This document shows positions 44,805 to 52,994 of a stretch of 64,000 nt of DNA, piece after piece. The stretch spans positions 214,073 to 278,072 of the forward strand of contig NZ_FXTN01000011.1 of the NCBI RefSeq assembly GCF_900182595.1, read 5' to 3'. Each line of letters begins with the position of its first letter. Positions within the stretch are counted from its first letter, which is position 1. The notes below the pieces were generated by a model. It made no database searches and had not been told where the DNA came from. It saw only the letters and a program-made list of their open reading frames with translations. A program made the translations under genes and the position numbers. The DNA is from Pedobacter westerhofensis. Its GTDB lineage: Bacteria; Bacteroidota; Bacteroidia; Sphingobacteriales; Sphingobacteriaceae.

Positions 44805-46082
44805 CTATGCCTGGTTCTTTAATGCAGCTTCCCAGCCGATGATTGCATTCTTGCGAATTGCGCCCCAATGGTATTGACCGATTTCACCTGTCGATTTAAT
44901 TACGCGGTGGCAGGGGATCAGGAAAGCGACCGGATTATTCCCTACTGCCGTGCCTACAGCTCTTGATGCGCCATTATAGCCCGCTTTTTGGGCAAGAGCT
45001 GAATAGGTAGTAAGCCCCCCAACAGGCACTTCGAGCAGTGTCTGCCAGATCTTGATCTGGAAATCCGTTCCTTTCAAATGCAGTTTGATCTTATCCAGTT
45101 TGCTCCAGTCCTGGCTAAAGATAAACAAGGCGTTTTGCTGAATAGAAGACACGATCTGGGCATATTTTGCATTCGGAAAGATACTTTTTAATTGTTCCAG
45201 CGCGGGTTCCTCGCCCTCATCGGCAAATGCCATATGGCAAATCCCTTTGTCTGTTGAGGCTACGATTACCTTTCCAAAAGGGGTATCTGCGAAACTGTAA
45301 TTAATATTCAATAATGCACCGCCGTTTTTCCATTCACCAGGTGTCATGCCTTCCACTTTAATGAACAGGTCATGCAGTCTGCCAGTTCCGGACAAACCGG
45401 TTTCATAGGCAGTATCAAACAGGCTTGCACCTGTTGTCGCTATAATGTTTTTTGCATGTTCTACACTTAGATATTGCAGGAATTGCTTTGGTGTAACTCC
45501 CGCCCATTGCTGAAACATCCTTTGGAAGTGAAAGGGGCTCAGGTTTACATGTCCGGCCACGTCTTCCAGTTTAGGCTGGTTTTTAAAATTCTCTTTAAAA
45601 AAGCTGATCGCTTCGGCAACCCGCTTATAATCTAATTCTTGTTGAGTTTCCATGATTCTATTTTTTAATACGTTGATACAAAAATACTTCGCTTCCAGGC
45701 AGTATAAAACCCGATACTTGTGGTCTTTATGATAAGTATCCTGATGATTGTTTTTTTGTAAGCCGCCCATGAAATAGATCTCCCTGTCCCCTCTGCTATT
45801 CTCCGGCCTCCGGCGGCTGAGATTCTTAGTCTCTTTCCAATGCTTATATGCCTCCGGAAGGCAATGCGCACAGGGACGGTACCCGTTATGAACTGCTTCC
45901 TCCAGGTCTTTAAAAAAAACTCGGTTCTCTGCTTTCATCCGTTTACCAGATGAACAGCTCAGTAAGCCATAAATTTTGTCTTTTTTGTAACCACCCAGGG
46001 TAATAGCTCCCGAGCGGATCAGACTGCAGGCTTTTCTTTTTCGTTCTCCGGCAGTTTCTCCTAACTGTATATGCTGGTACAT
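44805..46082 (-). CDS. Ada-type zinc domain fused in frame to AraC/MGMT alkylation-repair protein
   Basis: A 425-residue chain with three parts. Residues 1-85 are an Ada metal-binding-like domain (YGLLSCSSGKRMKAENRVFF; GYRPCAHC), with three of the four Ada cysteines. Residues 86-143 are a linker that looks non-coding. From Met144 (ATG 45653) comes an AraC helix-turn-helix (HVNLSPFHFQRMFQQWAGVT) and an O6-methylguanine-DNA methyltransferase domain with the acceptor Cys in LIPCHRVI near residue 390. A -7 box lies in the linker DNA, so these may be two neighbouring genes joined by loss of a stop codon. It follows the 2OG oxygenase gene by 12 bases: an alkylation-damage operon. Confidence 0.82.
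   Translation of the reverse strand: MYQHIQLGETAGERKRKACSLIRSGAITLGGYKKDKIYGLLSCSSGKRMKAENRVFFKDLEEAVHNGYRPCAHCLPEAYKHWKETKNLSRRRPENSRGDREIYFMGGLQKNNHQDTYHKDHKYRVLYCLEAKYFCINVLKNRIMETQQELDYKRVAEAISFFKENFKNQPKLEDVAGHVNLSPFHFQRMFQQWAGVTPKQFLQYLSVEHAKNIIATTGASLFDTAYETGLSGTGRLHDLFIKVEGMTPGEWKNGGALLNINYSFADTPFGKVIVASTDKGICHMAFADEGEEPALEQLKSIFPNAKYAQIVSSIQQNALFIFSQDWSKLDKIKLHLKGTDFQIKIWQTLLEVPVGGLTTYSALAQKAGYNGASRAVGTAVGNNPVAFLIPCHRVIKSTGEIGQYHWGAIRKNAIIGWEAALKNQA
45679..45686 (-). promoter_or_regulatory. Internal -7 box before the AraC/MGMT part
   Basis: TATTTTTG on the minus strand lies 25 bases before ATG 45653. It could drive separate expression of the methyltransferase half of the fused frame. 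Confidence 0.4.
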
Positions 46083-46094
46083 CGCCTGTTATGA

Positions 46095-46808
46095 TTAATT
46101 AAGTCCGTCGTGAAAAATAATACCTAAGCTATGTCTTTTGCCGCTGTGAAGCGGACTCACCCCATGTTTCATATTCACCCGGTAATATCCCGAGCTGCCT
46201 TTTACCGGGCGAAAATTAGTGGTAAAAATGACCATGTCGCCCAGATCAGGCGTTAGTACATTTGCTTTGGATTGCGCGCGGGGTATTTGTTCTGTAATGA
46301 CAAACTCGCCACCAGTGTAATCCTGGTTAATCTGGTCAAGCAGAAAAACCATTTGCATCGGAAAATAGACTTCCCCGTACAGGTCCTGATGTAAGGTATT
46401 AAAACCGCCTTCAGCGTACTTCAAAATCAGGACAGTAGGTTTTTCCTGTCCATGCTCCCCGCACAGCTTTTTCATTTCCCGATGGGTGGCCGGAAATTCC
46501 CTGTTCAGCTTTAGTTCCTTCATCCATTCATTAGCTATGGGAGCAATTTTTGCATACACCATTTCCCTTAGCCCATTGATCAATGCAGGCAGCGGATACT
46601 GAAAGTATTTATATTCCCCGAGGCCAAACCGGTACCGCTCCATACTGATGGTTTTTCGATAAGTATCTCCGGCGTTGTAACCGGTGATCAATTCATCGCA
46701 TTCCTGTATCGACAATACATCCTTAATAATTACAAAACCCTTATCATGCAATTCCTTCGTGATTGCCTGCCAGTCTTTTGTTTCTAATCTTGTTTCTATA
46801 TTTGTCAT
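46095..46808 (-). CDS. 2OG-Fe(II) oxygenase (PF09859-type)
   Basis: A 237-residue oxygenase of the family annotated in Pfam as acting on alkylated DNA. ATG at 46808 (MTNIETRLETKDWQ) is chosen; the frame continues upstream without family likeness. The iron ligands are His140 and Asp142 in TLHQDLYGEVYFPMQMVFLL and His215 in RVNMKHGVSPLH; Arg224 in GKRHSLGIIFHD would bind 2-oxoglutarate. It lies upstream of the Ada/MGMT gene in one operon, which supports a DNA repair role. It could also act on another substrate. Confidence 0.88.
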   Translation of the reverse strand: MTNIETRLETKDWQAITKELHDKGFVIIKDVLSIQECDELITGYNAGDTYRKTISMERYRFGLGEYKYFQYPLPALINGLREMVYAKIAPIANEWMKELKLNREFPATHREMKKLCGEHGQEKPTVLILKYAEGGFNTLHQDLYGEVYFPMQMVFLLDQINQDYTGGEFVITEQIPRAQSKANVLTPDLGDMVIFTTNFRPVKGSSGYYRVNMKHGVSPLHSGKRHSLGIIFHDGLN

Positions 46809-46829
46809 AATTTCTCTGCTAACGTAAGC

Positions 46830-46837
46830 CAAAATTA
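46830..46837 (-). promoter_or_regulatory. -7 box of the alkylation-repair operon
   Basis: TAATTTTG on the minus strand lies 21 bases before ATG 46808 and fits TAnnTTTG. Confidence 0.5.
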
Positions 46838-46923
46838 GCTCGTCAACAGTAGAGATTAAACCCGATTCTTGCGTAGTTAAACGGTTATGGGATGATCGGG
46901 AAAAGAGGAAGAAAACATAGGTT

Positions 46924-46980
46924 TCAAAAAAATACAAACCTACCTGAAAGTATCATTCAAAATCCTTTCAGATAGGTTTG
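46924..46980 (-). terminator. Terminator after the NADP reductase gene
   Basis: CAAACCTACCTGAAAG (46935-46950) and CTTTCAGATAGGTTTG (46965-46980) form a 16-bp stem with one mismatch. The minus-strand RNA then runs into TATTTTTTTG. Confidence 0.85.
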
Positions 46981-46986
46981 AAGAGG

Positions 46987-47571
46987 TTAGGCTGGATAAC
47001 TAACCAAATTCAGCCCGGATAATGCCGTTCCTAAATCAGTAACCGGCCCGGCTTGTTCTAAACTGCCAAGGTCTACAACCTTAAATCCCAATTGTGTTAT
47101 CATTTTTCCAACGGTCTCGTTGGCGGATGGGTGATCACCTGAAATAAAGCTCACACGCTTGCCGCCGTTTACTGCGGGGTCTGCCTCAAGCCATCTTGCA
47201 AATAAACAATTAAATGCTTTAACGATTTTAGAATCCGGCAGCAGCTCAGCAACTACAATGCTCGCCGGCTTTGCAGATTTGTTTTCCTGCGGACGATTGC
47301 TTGCGTCTATGACGATTTTTCCCGCAAGCTGTTTCTTCAGCTTACTGACTACATCGGGTATTTGTTCCCATCTTACGGCTAAAATAACAACATCTGCATT
47401 ACTGGCATCTTCATTTGTGCCAGCCAGTGCCAATGTTCCGAGTTCTTTGATAAAGGGTTGCAGTGATTCAACTCCCCTGGAATTGGAAAGAATAACAGGA
47501 TACCCTGCATTTACTAATTTCTTTGCGAGCGCTTTGCCGATATGGCCCGCACCAATGATTCCTGTTTTCAT
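46987..47571 (-). CDS. F420-type NADP oxidoreductase-like protein
   Basis: A 194-residue Rossmann protein of the F420-dependent NADP reductase/NADPH-dependent group: MKTGIIGAGHIGKALAKKLV binds the dinucleotide, NSRG follows strand 2, and DVVILAVRWEQIPDVVSKL, KIVIDASNRP, KIVKAFNCLF and KRVSFISGDH match the family order. F420 itself is not expected in this phylum, so NADP(H) with another partner is more likely. It is downstream of the SnoaL-like gene on the same strand. Confidence 0.87.
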   Translation of the reverse strand: MKTGIIGAGHIGKALAKKLVNAGYPVILSNSRGVESLQPFIKELGTLALAGTNEDASNADVVILAVRWEQIPDVVSKLKKQLAGKIVIDASNRPQENKSAKPASIVVAELLPDSKIVKAFNCLFARWLEADPAVNGGKRVSFISGDHPSANETVGKMITQLGFKVVDLGSLEQAGPVTDLGTALSGLNLVSYPA

Positions 47572-47640
47572 AAGCTTCTTTGTTTGTTACAATTGATAGA
47601 TTTAATATTCAACCATCTTTTTCGGGCTGATAACGGACAC

Positions 47641-48063
47641 CTATTCAGTACCTGGGTTCATCTCAGACGCGTGCGCCAGTGCCTGTGTGTCTATATACTC
47701 CCTGATGTTTGTCAGTTTGCCATCCTGCACTGTGATCGCGAAGACCCAGTAGTCCTTAAACGGCTTACCCGTGGCTTTGATTTTCCCGGTAGCAATGCCG
47801 GTTACCATCACCCGGTCTTTCTGCCCCATGAATTCAGGAGGCACCAGATAGGTCATTTCCACCTCTTCAGAGGACTTCTTCAACACATCCGCTAGTCCCG
47901 CGTGACCACTATGCCTTCCGGCCAGCGGCCAGTTCTCACCGGGTATGATCCATTCAAAATCTTCGGCAACCAGTGCCAGCATGCCGTCCCTGTCGCCGCT
48001 GCCCATTGCCTCAAAAAAATCTTTTACAATCAGGACATTCTCAGCTGTTATACTGTCTTTCAT
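47641..48063 (-). CDS. SnoaL/NTF2-like (ketosteroid isomerase-type) protein
   Basis: A 140-residue protein starting MKDSITAENVLIVKDFFEAM; ATG at 48063 was chosen because longer versions add an unrelated hydrophobic tail. The cone-shaped fold is marked by GDRDGMLALVAEDFEWIIPG at the start and KPFKDYWVFAITVQDGKLTN followed by IREYIDT near the end. Such proteins are isomerases, hydrolases or binding proteins. It is divergent from an HxlR gene, and a palindrome between them carries both -7 boxes, so HxlR control is likely. Confidence 0.85.
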   Translation of the reverse strand: MKDSITAENVLIVKDFFEAMGSGDRDGMLALVAEDFEWIIPGENWPLAGRHSGHAGLADVLKKSSEEVEMTYLVPPEFMGQKDRVMVTGIATGKIKATGKPFKDYWVFAITVQDGKLTNIREYIDTQALAHASEMNPGTE

Positions 48064-48102
48064 TTTTATAGATTTAAAGATTGAGCGGTAAAGGTAGAGC
48101 AG

Positions 48103-48125
48103 CAAAGTTATTTTTAGTAACTTTG
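48103..48125. promoter_or_regulatory. Palindrome carrying both divergent -7 boxes
   Basis: CAAAGTTA (48103-48110) and TAACTTTG (48118-48125) are perfect inverted arms around TTTTTAG. Each arm reads TAACTTTG outward, a match to TAnnTTTG, so one palindrome supplies the -7 box for the SnoaL-like gene and for the HxlR gene. A protein bound here would shut both. Confidence 0.65.
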
Positions 48126-48167
48126 TACGATAAAAGAACAGTAACACAGAGATAACCAAGTAACTTT

Positions 48168-48524
48168 ATGGGCTGTAAAATAGCAGAGTTTCAACAGGAA
48201 CAAAAGAAAAGGATAAGATCGGTTCAGGATTCAATGGATGTCCTGAACGGCAAATGGAAGATTGCTATTATTTCCTCCATTTGCTGTTTCGGCACCAGGC
48301 GGTTTTCAGATATCCTGAATGATGTAGAGGGCATTTCCAACAGAATGCTAAGCAAAGAATTAAAGGAATTAGAAGTAAACCAGCTGATCACACGGACTGT
48401 TTTAGCTACACAACCTATAACCGTTCAGTATGAACTAACGGAACACGGCGATACACTTCAAACCATCATCAGCAATCTTACAGACTGGGGACAGGTACAC
48501 CGGCAGAAAATAACAGGTAAATAA
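48168..48524 (+). CDS. HxlR-family winged-helix regulator
   Basis: A 118-residue regulator. MGCKIAEFQQEQKKRIRSVQ carries an N-terminal Cys3; then SMDVLNGKWKIAIISSICCF and TRRFSDILNDVEGISNRMLS, the wing and TVQYELTEHGDTLQTIISNL. The Cys near the N-terminus is where redox-sensing members react. It is divergent from the SnoaL-like gene with a shared palindrome, and its stop is 3 bases from the convergent aldo/keto reductase gene. Confidence 0.93.
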   Translation: MGCKIAEFQQEQKKRIRSVQDSMDVLNGKWKIAIISSICCFGTRRFSDILNDVEGISNRMLSKELKELEVNQLITRTVLATQPITVQYELTEHGDTLQTIISNLTDWGQVHRQKITGK

Positions 48525-48527
48525 AGC

Positions 48528-49403
48528 TTATCCCAAAAAATCCAGTTCTTCATTTAATAGTGAAATATCTGCTGCTTTGATATTTTCTTCCAGGTGCAGG
48601 ATGGACGTAGTTCCGGGAATTGGCAAAATCCAGGCTGACTGATGAAGCAACCAGGCGATGTTTAACTGCGCAATGGATACACCCTTACGGTCTGCCAGCT
48701 CTTTCATCCTGCTTTGCCCGGTTGGTACGGAGGTTTGGAGTGAAAAGAAAGGGATAAAAGGAATCTGATATTCATTGCACAAAGGGAGTACTTCCCCACC
48801 CTGAAATCCATAGGGACTGCCCGGATCAGTGACCCGCTGGGTATAGCTGTACATATTTTCTACACTGGCAATTCTTCCCATTTTCATTGCAGTGTTCAGC
48901 TGATCAGGGTTCGCATTACTCAATCCTACATGTAAAATCTTACCCTCTCTCTGCATCTCAAAAATTGTGGCTAAGCCTTCCTCATAATTACCGTGACTAT
49001 TTGCTGCCTTTCCATAATGCACTAAAGAAAGTTGCTCCAACTTAAGTTCCCTAAGGTTATTTTCGATACTCGCTCTCAATTCTTCGGGCCTGCCGTAGGG
49101 CAGCCAACTCTTGTCCTCTCCGCGTTTCGTTCCAACTTTTGTAGCAATAATAAGGTCGGCAGGATAAGGGTAAAAGGCCTCTGCCAGCAGTTTATTGGTT
49201 ACTCCGGGCCCATAAAAATCTGCGGTATCAAAAAAATTAACACCCAGTTCCAGGGCCCTTCTCAGCAGCTTTATAACACCATCACGATCTTGTGGTTCAC
49301 CCCAAAAATTTTCACCGGTAAGACGCATGGTTCCGTAACCCGGGGTACGGGCAGTCAGGGGGGCTGGCGTACCTGCCCCTATAGTAATCACCTTGTTAGT
49401 CAT
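48528..49403 (-). CDS. Aldo/keto reductase
   Basis: A 291-residue NADPH-dependent reductase of the TIM-barrel AKR fold. GVNFFDTADFYGPGVTNKLL supplies the catalytic Asp and Tyr, LIIATKVGTKRG the Lys, and LSLVHYGKAANSHGNYEEG the usual His position. VGLSNANPDQL, IPFIPFFSL and LLHQSAWILPIPGTTSILHL complete the NADP-binding end. It starts 9 bases after the short AraC gene, so the two are probably one operon regulated by that AraC protein. Confidence 0.92.
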   Translation of the reverse strand: MTNKVITIGAGTPAPLTARTPGYGTMRLTGENFWGEPQDRDGVIKLLRRALELGVNFFDTADFYGPGVTNKLLAEAFYPYPADLIIATKVGTKRGEDKSWLPYGRPEELRASIENNLRELKLEQLSLVHYGKAANSHGNYEEGLATIFEMQREGKILHVGLSNANPDQLNTAMKMGRIASVENMYSYTQRVTDPGSPYGFQGGEVLPLCNEYQIPFIPFFSLQTSVPTGQSRMKELADRKGVSIAQLNIAWLLHQSAWILPIPGTTSILHLEENIKAADISLLNEELDFLG

Positions 49404-49412
49404 ATCTATTGA

Positions 49413-49832
49413 TTAAATTGTTTTATCTGAAGGTATTGCATCTATCTTTCCGGAATGATTAATGATTGATTTCCTGTACAAAGACGGAGTGATCCCCATA
49501 AATCTTTTAAAGAACTTGCTGAAGTTTGACACGTCATAGTCCAGCCTGTACGCAACCATGCCGATAGGCAAAGTTGGATCAGCCAGCAGCTTTTTAGCTT
49601 CTAATAAGATTCTTTGTTCGTAATGATAGCAGGCATGATAACCCGTTTCCAATTTGATAACCTTGCTTAAATGAACGGGGTGCAGGGACATCATCTCAGC
49701 GATTTCCTTTATTTCATACATTTTATCTATTCTGCCCGCCATAAAGTCGTCCAGATGGCTCTGCAAAATATCTTTAAACTGAGCGAGAATTTCAGCTTTG
49801 CGCGAAATATATACATTTGGGATTTCTGCCAT
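49413..49832 (-). CDS. Short AraC-type transcriptional regulator
   Basis: A 139-residue protein starting MAEIPNVYISRKAEIL. It is little more than the AraC DNA-binding domain: first helix-turn-helix MYEIKEIAEMMSLHPVHLSK, second in LPIGMVAYRLDYDVSNFSKF with FFKRFMGITPSLYRK. An ordinary ligand-binding domain is absent; the N-terminal 35 residues are helical. A -7 box (TACTTTTG) is at 49853-49860. It is transcribed with the aldo/keto reductase gene and is divergent from an SDR gene, either of which may be its target. Confidence 0.88.
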   Translation of the reverse strand: MAEIPNVYISRKAEILAQFKDILQSHLDDFMAGRIDKMYEIKEIAEMMSLHPVHLSKVIKLETGYHACYHYEQRILLEAKKLLADPTLPIGMVAYRLDYDVSNFSKFFKRFMGITPSLYRKSIINHSGKIDAIPSDKTI

Positions 49833-49852
49833 AATTATCTGTATTACTGCTG

Positions 49853-49860
49853 CAAAAGTA
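49853..49860 (-). promoter_or_regulatory. -7 box of the short AraC gene
   Basis: TACTTTTG on the minus strand, 20 bases before ATG 49832. Confidence 0.45.
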
Positions 49861-49940
49861 TATAACAAGTATCATACAAAATGGTGAAGAATCAATTTCT
49901 TATATTACTTTTTGATTTTATAATCAAAATGCCTTTAAAA

Positions 49941-49996
49941 GTATAAGTTTCGCATTGAAATGTATAAGTTTCACGCTTATGCAAGTCTGAACTTTG
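49941..49996 (+). promoter_or_regulatory. Direct-repeat operator and promoter of the SDR gene
   Basis: GTATAAGTTTC is repeated at 49941-49951 and 49962-49972, a 21-base period. A -7-like box GAACTTTG lies at 49989-49996, 16 bases after the second copy. Two same-face half-sites just upstream of the core promoter are typical of AraC-type activation. Confidence 0.6.
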
Positions 49997-50016
49997 TATG
50001 ATAAAAAATTCAGAAT

Positions 50017-50832
50017 ATGGCAAAGACAGTATTAATTACGGGCGCGTCCTCCGGTTTCGGAAGAGAAGCCTCCAATGTATTTCAAAAAAATGGATGGAAT
50101 GTAATAGCCACTATGCGTTCCCCGGAAAAAGAGACAAAACTTAATCAGCTGGAAAATATCCTGGTTGCCGCTCTTGATGTGCAGGATCCGAAATCAATCC
50201 AACATGCAATAACCGCTGGTGTAGAAAAATTTGGAACAATAGATGTACTGATAAACAGCGCGGGCTATGGCCTGATGGGTGTTTTTGAATCTGCTGAAGG
50301 CGGGCAAATTAAAAATTTGTTTGATGTCAATGTGTTTGGATTAATGGAGGTTACCAAACAAGTATTGCCATATTTTAGAGCAAATGGAGGTGGGACGATC
50401 ATTAACATCTCCTCTATTGGCGGCGTTGTTGCTATGCCTTTCGCAAGTCCTTACATCAGTTCAAAGTTTGCTGTGGAGGGCTTGTCAGAATCGCTCTACC
50501 ATGAACTTTCATCACTAAACATTCTGATTAAAATCATAGAGCCAGGGAGTATCGCCACTAATTTCAGCAATGGTGTAGAAATGATCAAAAATGACAAAGC
50601 TGTTTACGATCCGGTCATGGCTGCATCTTTTCCAAGTTATCAGAAGCTTACTGCGCATTTAGGGAAATCAACTGTTACAGATGTTGCGGATACTATTTAC
50701 AGGGCGGCAACAGACGGAACTACGCAGTTACGTTATATTATCGGAGCTGATGCGCACTTCTTTATTGATAAAAAAGCAAAAGCTGCTGATCAGGAATTCG
50801 TCAACCGGATGCGCGAATACTTTATCCATTAA
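50017..50832 (+). CDS. SDR-family oxidoreductase
   Basis: A 271-residue classical short-chain dehydrogenase. LITGASSGFGREASNVFQKN is the NAD(P)-binding motif, VLINSAGYGLMGVFE replaces NNAG by NSAG, and ISSIGG with SPYISSKFAVEGLSESLYHE provide the catalytic Ser and YxxxK. It is the first gene of a plus-strand run with an AraC regulator 25 bases downstream, then WYL and VOC genes. Direct repeats in its promoter suggest that an AraC protein activates it. The substrate is unknown. Confidence 0.94.
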   Translation: MAKTVLITGASSGFGREASNVFQKNGWNVIATMRSPEKETKLNQLENILVAALDVQDPKSIQHAITAGVEKFGTIDVLINSAGYGLMGVFESAEGGQIKNLFDVNVFGLMEVTKQVLPYFRANGGGTIINISSIGGVVAMPFASPYISSKFAVEGLSESLYHELSSLNILIKIIEPGSIATNFSNGVEMIKNDKAVYDPVMAASFPSYQKLTAHLGKSTVTDVADTIYRAATDGTTQLRYIIGADAHFFIDKKAKAADQEFVNRMREYFIH

Positions 50833-50857
50833 TACCTACTAAAATTTATCTTTACTT

Positions 50858-51781
50858 ATGCAGAATAATATCGTCGATATAAACTCTATTACTGAGTTAC
50901 ACGATTTCTACGGATATGGGAAACCTAAGCACCCTCTGATTTCGGTAGTTGATCTGAATAAAATAGACAGATCCAATTATCAGAAATATGCTTTAGGGAC
51001 TTCCTACCGAATGGGATTTTATACTATATTCTGCAAAAAATTTAAAGGGAATCTAAAGTACGGTAAATCATATTACGATTTTAATGAGGGATCGCTGATA
51101 TTTATAGCTCCCGATCAATTAGTGTCCAGCGATTCAGAAACTGATGCTGAAGAAGGCTGGGCGCTTTTCTTTCATCCTGATTTACTGAATACCTCGCCAC
51201 TTGGCAGTAAAATGAATGACTATACATTTTTTCATTACGATACAAACGAAGCACTGCATCTCTCTGATGAGGAAAAAGGTATACTTAAAGATTGCCTGAA
51301 AAATATCGAACGGGAATATTCGCAGAACATCGATCACCATACCCATAGTCTCATTCAAAGTAATATTGAGTTGCTGCTCAATTATTGTGAGCGGTTTTAT
51401 GGCAGGCAATTTATAACAAGGATCAAAGGCAGTAAAGATATTGTGCAGCGTTTTGAAAGCGCAATAAAATTATATTTTCAACAGGAAACACTAATAGAAA
51501 AAGGCATTCCGGATGTAAAATACTTTGCGAATGAACTATGCCTGTCTCCAAATTACCTTTCCGACCTGCTGAAACGCCATACCGGAAAAACAACACATGA
51601 GTATATCCATTTGCAACTTTTAGAAAAAGCCAAAATGCTGCTATGGAGTTCTGAGAAATCAGTAAGTGAGATCGCCTACGAATTAGGGTTTGGGCACCCC
51701 TCACATTTCAATAAAATTTTTAAAGGCAAACTAGGTCTCTCGCCCAAACAATACAGGATACAGAGGGCTATTCCAGGATAA
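50858..51781 (+). CDS. AraC-family transcriptional regulator
   Basis: A 307-residue regulator with an N-terminal cupin-like sensor (KPKHPLISVVDLNKID; WALFFHPDLLNTSPL; YDTNEALHLSDEEKG) and two C-terminal helix-turn-helix motifs (KYFANELCLSPNYLSDLLKR; SVSEIAYELGFGHPSHFNKI). It is closely similar in plan to the AraC proteins encoded at 55502-56392 and 59476-60390. It follows the SDR gene by 25 bases and the WYL gene starts 7 bases after its stop. It is likely to act on the direct repeats before the SDR gene. Confidence 0.94.
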   Translation: MQNNIVDINSITELHDFYGYGKPKHPLISVVDLNKIDRSNYQKYALGTSYRMGFYTIFCKKFKGNLKYGKSYYDFNEGSLIFIAPDQLVSSDSETDAEEGWALFFHPDLLNTSPLGSKMNDYTFFHYDTNEALHLSDEEKGILKDCLKNIEREYSQNIDHHTHSLIQSNIELLLNYCERFYGRQFITRIKGSKDIVQRFESAIKLYFQQETLIEKGIPDVKYFANELCLSPNYLSDLLKRHTGKTTHEYIHLQLLEKAKMLLWSSEKSVSEIAYELGFGHPSHFNKIFKGKLGLSPKQYRIQRAIPG

Positions 51782-51788
51782 AAAACAA

Positions 51789-52511
51789 ATGAACAATAAG
51801 GACACTAAAAGGATTACCAGGCTAACAGCAATTCTTACTCAGCTGCAAACCAAAAGGATGATAACGTCCACAGCACTGGCTCAAAAATTTGATGTGAGCG
51901 TGAGAACGATTTATCGGGATATACGGGTTTTGGAACAGGCAGGCGTGCCAATATCTATGGAAGATGGAAAGGGATATTCGTTAATGGAAGGTTACAGAAT
52001 TCCACCTGTTATGTTTACTGAAAATGAGGCAAATGCTTTAATTACCATAGAACAGGTCATGCTAAAAAACAGTGATATTTCACTTGTGAGGGCCTACAGT
52101 GATGCCGTCAGTAAAATAAAAGCTGTTTTAAAATATGCAACAAAAGATAGTGTTGACTTACTGGCAAACAGGATAGCTGTCAGTCCTGCGATTCCAAATA
52201 TCAGTCCAAGTAATTCATTAACATTGATTCAGGAGGCACTAACAGCATTCAAGATCCTGGATATTACTTATTGGTCGCAACATAAAGACGAGAAAACCAA
52301 TCGAAAAGTTGAACCCTTTGCGCTTTATTATACCTTACAGGAAAGCTGGGCCCTGATCGCTTATTGCCATTTAAGAAAGGACTACAGAATGTTCCGTTTA
52401 GACAGGATATTATCAGTTAGAAAGCTAGAAACAGATTTCATTCCCCACAAACTTACGCTCGCTTCCTATCTGAAAGAAAAAGAAAATAAATTTATGACCC
52501 CTGACACATAG
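51789..52511 (+). CDS. YafY/DeoR-type regulator with WYL domain
   Basis: A 240-residue regulator. The winged helix is at the N-terminus (RLTAILTQLQTKRMITSTAL; FDVSVRTIYRDIRVLEQAGV; SMEDGKGYSLMEGYRIPPVM). The WYL-type domain runs from about 140: ILDITYWSQHKDEKTNRKVE and PFALYYTLQESWALIAYCHL, with RKDYRMFRLDRIL. The W-Y-L motif itself is degenerate (ALYYTL). It is translated right after the AraC gene and before the VOC gene, a common WYL-VOC pairing. Confidence 0.93.
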   Translation: MNNKDTKRITRLTAILTQLQTKRMITSTALAQKFDVSVRTIYRDIRVLEQAGVPISMEDGKGYSLMEGYRIPPVMFTENEANALITIEQVMLKNSDISLVRAYSDAVSKIKAVLKYATKDSVDLLANRIAVSPAIPNISPSNSLTLIQEALTAFKILDITYWSQHKDEKTNRKVEPFALYYTLQESWALIAYCHLRKDYRMFRLDRILSVRKLETDFIPHKLTLASYLKEKENKFMTPDT

Positions 52512-52570
52512 CCGTCATCCGGCCGGACTATGTTTGTGGCATACGCTAAGAAATTTAAAATATAGGCCTC

Positions 52571-52966
52571 ATGAATTTAGTATCATTAAGAATTATAAGC
52601 CCTGACATCAAACGTTTGGTTCAATTTTACGAAAAAGTCACCCACCTGTCTGCACAATGGTATACAGAAGATTTTGCAGAGATCAACTCCCCTGCCTGCA
52701 CCTTGGCAATAGGAAGTACGCGTACGCTGGGTTTATTTGGAAAAGATTTAACGCATACAGGTAGCAGCAACAGCGTCATCATAGAATTTCATGTGGCAGA
52801 TGTTGATGAACAATACGGAAAAATTAAAGATTTATTAAGCGAGATTATTCAGGAACCAACTACGATGCCCTGGGGAAATCGTTCATTGATGTTTCGTGAT
52901 CCTGATGGTAATTTGATTAATTTTTTTAGCCCTGTCACTGCAGCTGCTATTAAAAAATTCAGTTAA
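52571..52966 (+). CDS. VOC-family (glyoxalase/dioxygenase-like) protein
   Basis: A 131-residue vicinal-oxygen-chelate protein of one beta-alpha-beta-beta-beta pair. RIISPDIKRLVQFYEKVTHL is the start of the first module and NSVIIEFHVADVDEQYGKIK the second; PWGNRSLMFRDPDGNLINFF carries the conserved metal-ligand region. It could be a lyase, a fosfomycin/bleomycin-type binding protein or a metabolic enzyme. It follows the WYL regulator, which probably controls it. Confidence 0.9.
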   Translation: MNLVSLRIISPDIKRLVQFYEKVTHLSAQWYTEDFAEINSPACTLAIGSTRTLGLFGKDLTHTGSSNSVIIEFHVADVDEQYGKIKDLLSEIIQEPTTMPWGNRSLMFRDPDGNLINFFSPVTAAAIKKFS

Positions 52967-52981
52967 GATTTTTTTAACAGC
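52946..52981. terminator. Weak AT-rich hairpin between convergent genes
   Basis: GCTATTAAAAAA (52946-52957) and TTTTTTAACAGC (52970-52981) pair with one mismatch. The arm starts inside the VOC gene's last codons. Confidence 0.4.
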
Positions 52982-52994
52982 AGTCCGGTTCTGA

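Noticed and set aside
46987..47571. True F420-dependent reductase
   Set aside because: The fold matches, but F420 synthesis genes are absent here and not typical of this phylum, so the cofactor partner is left open.
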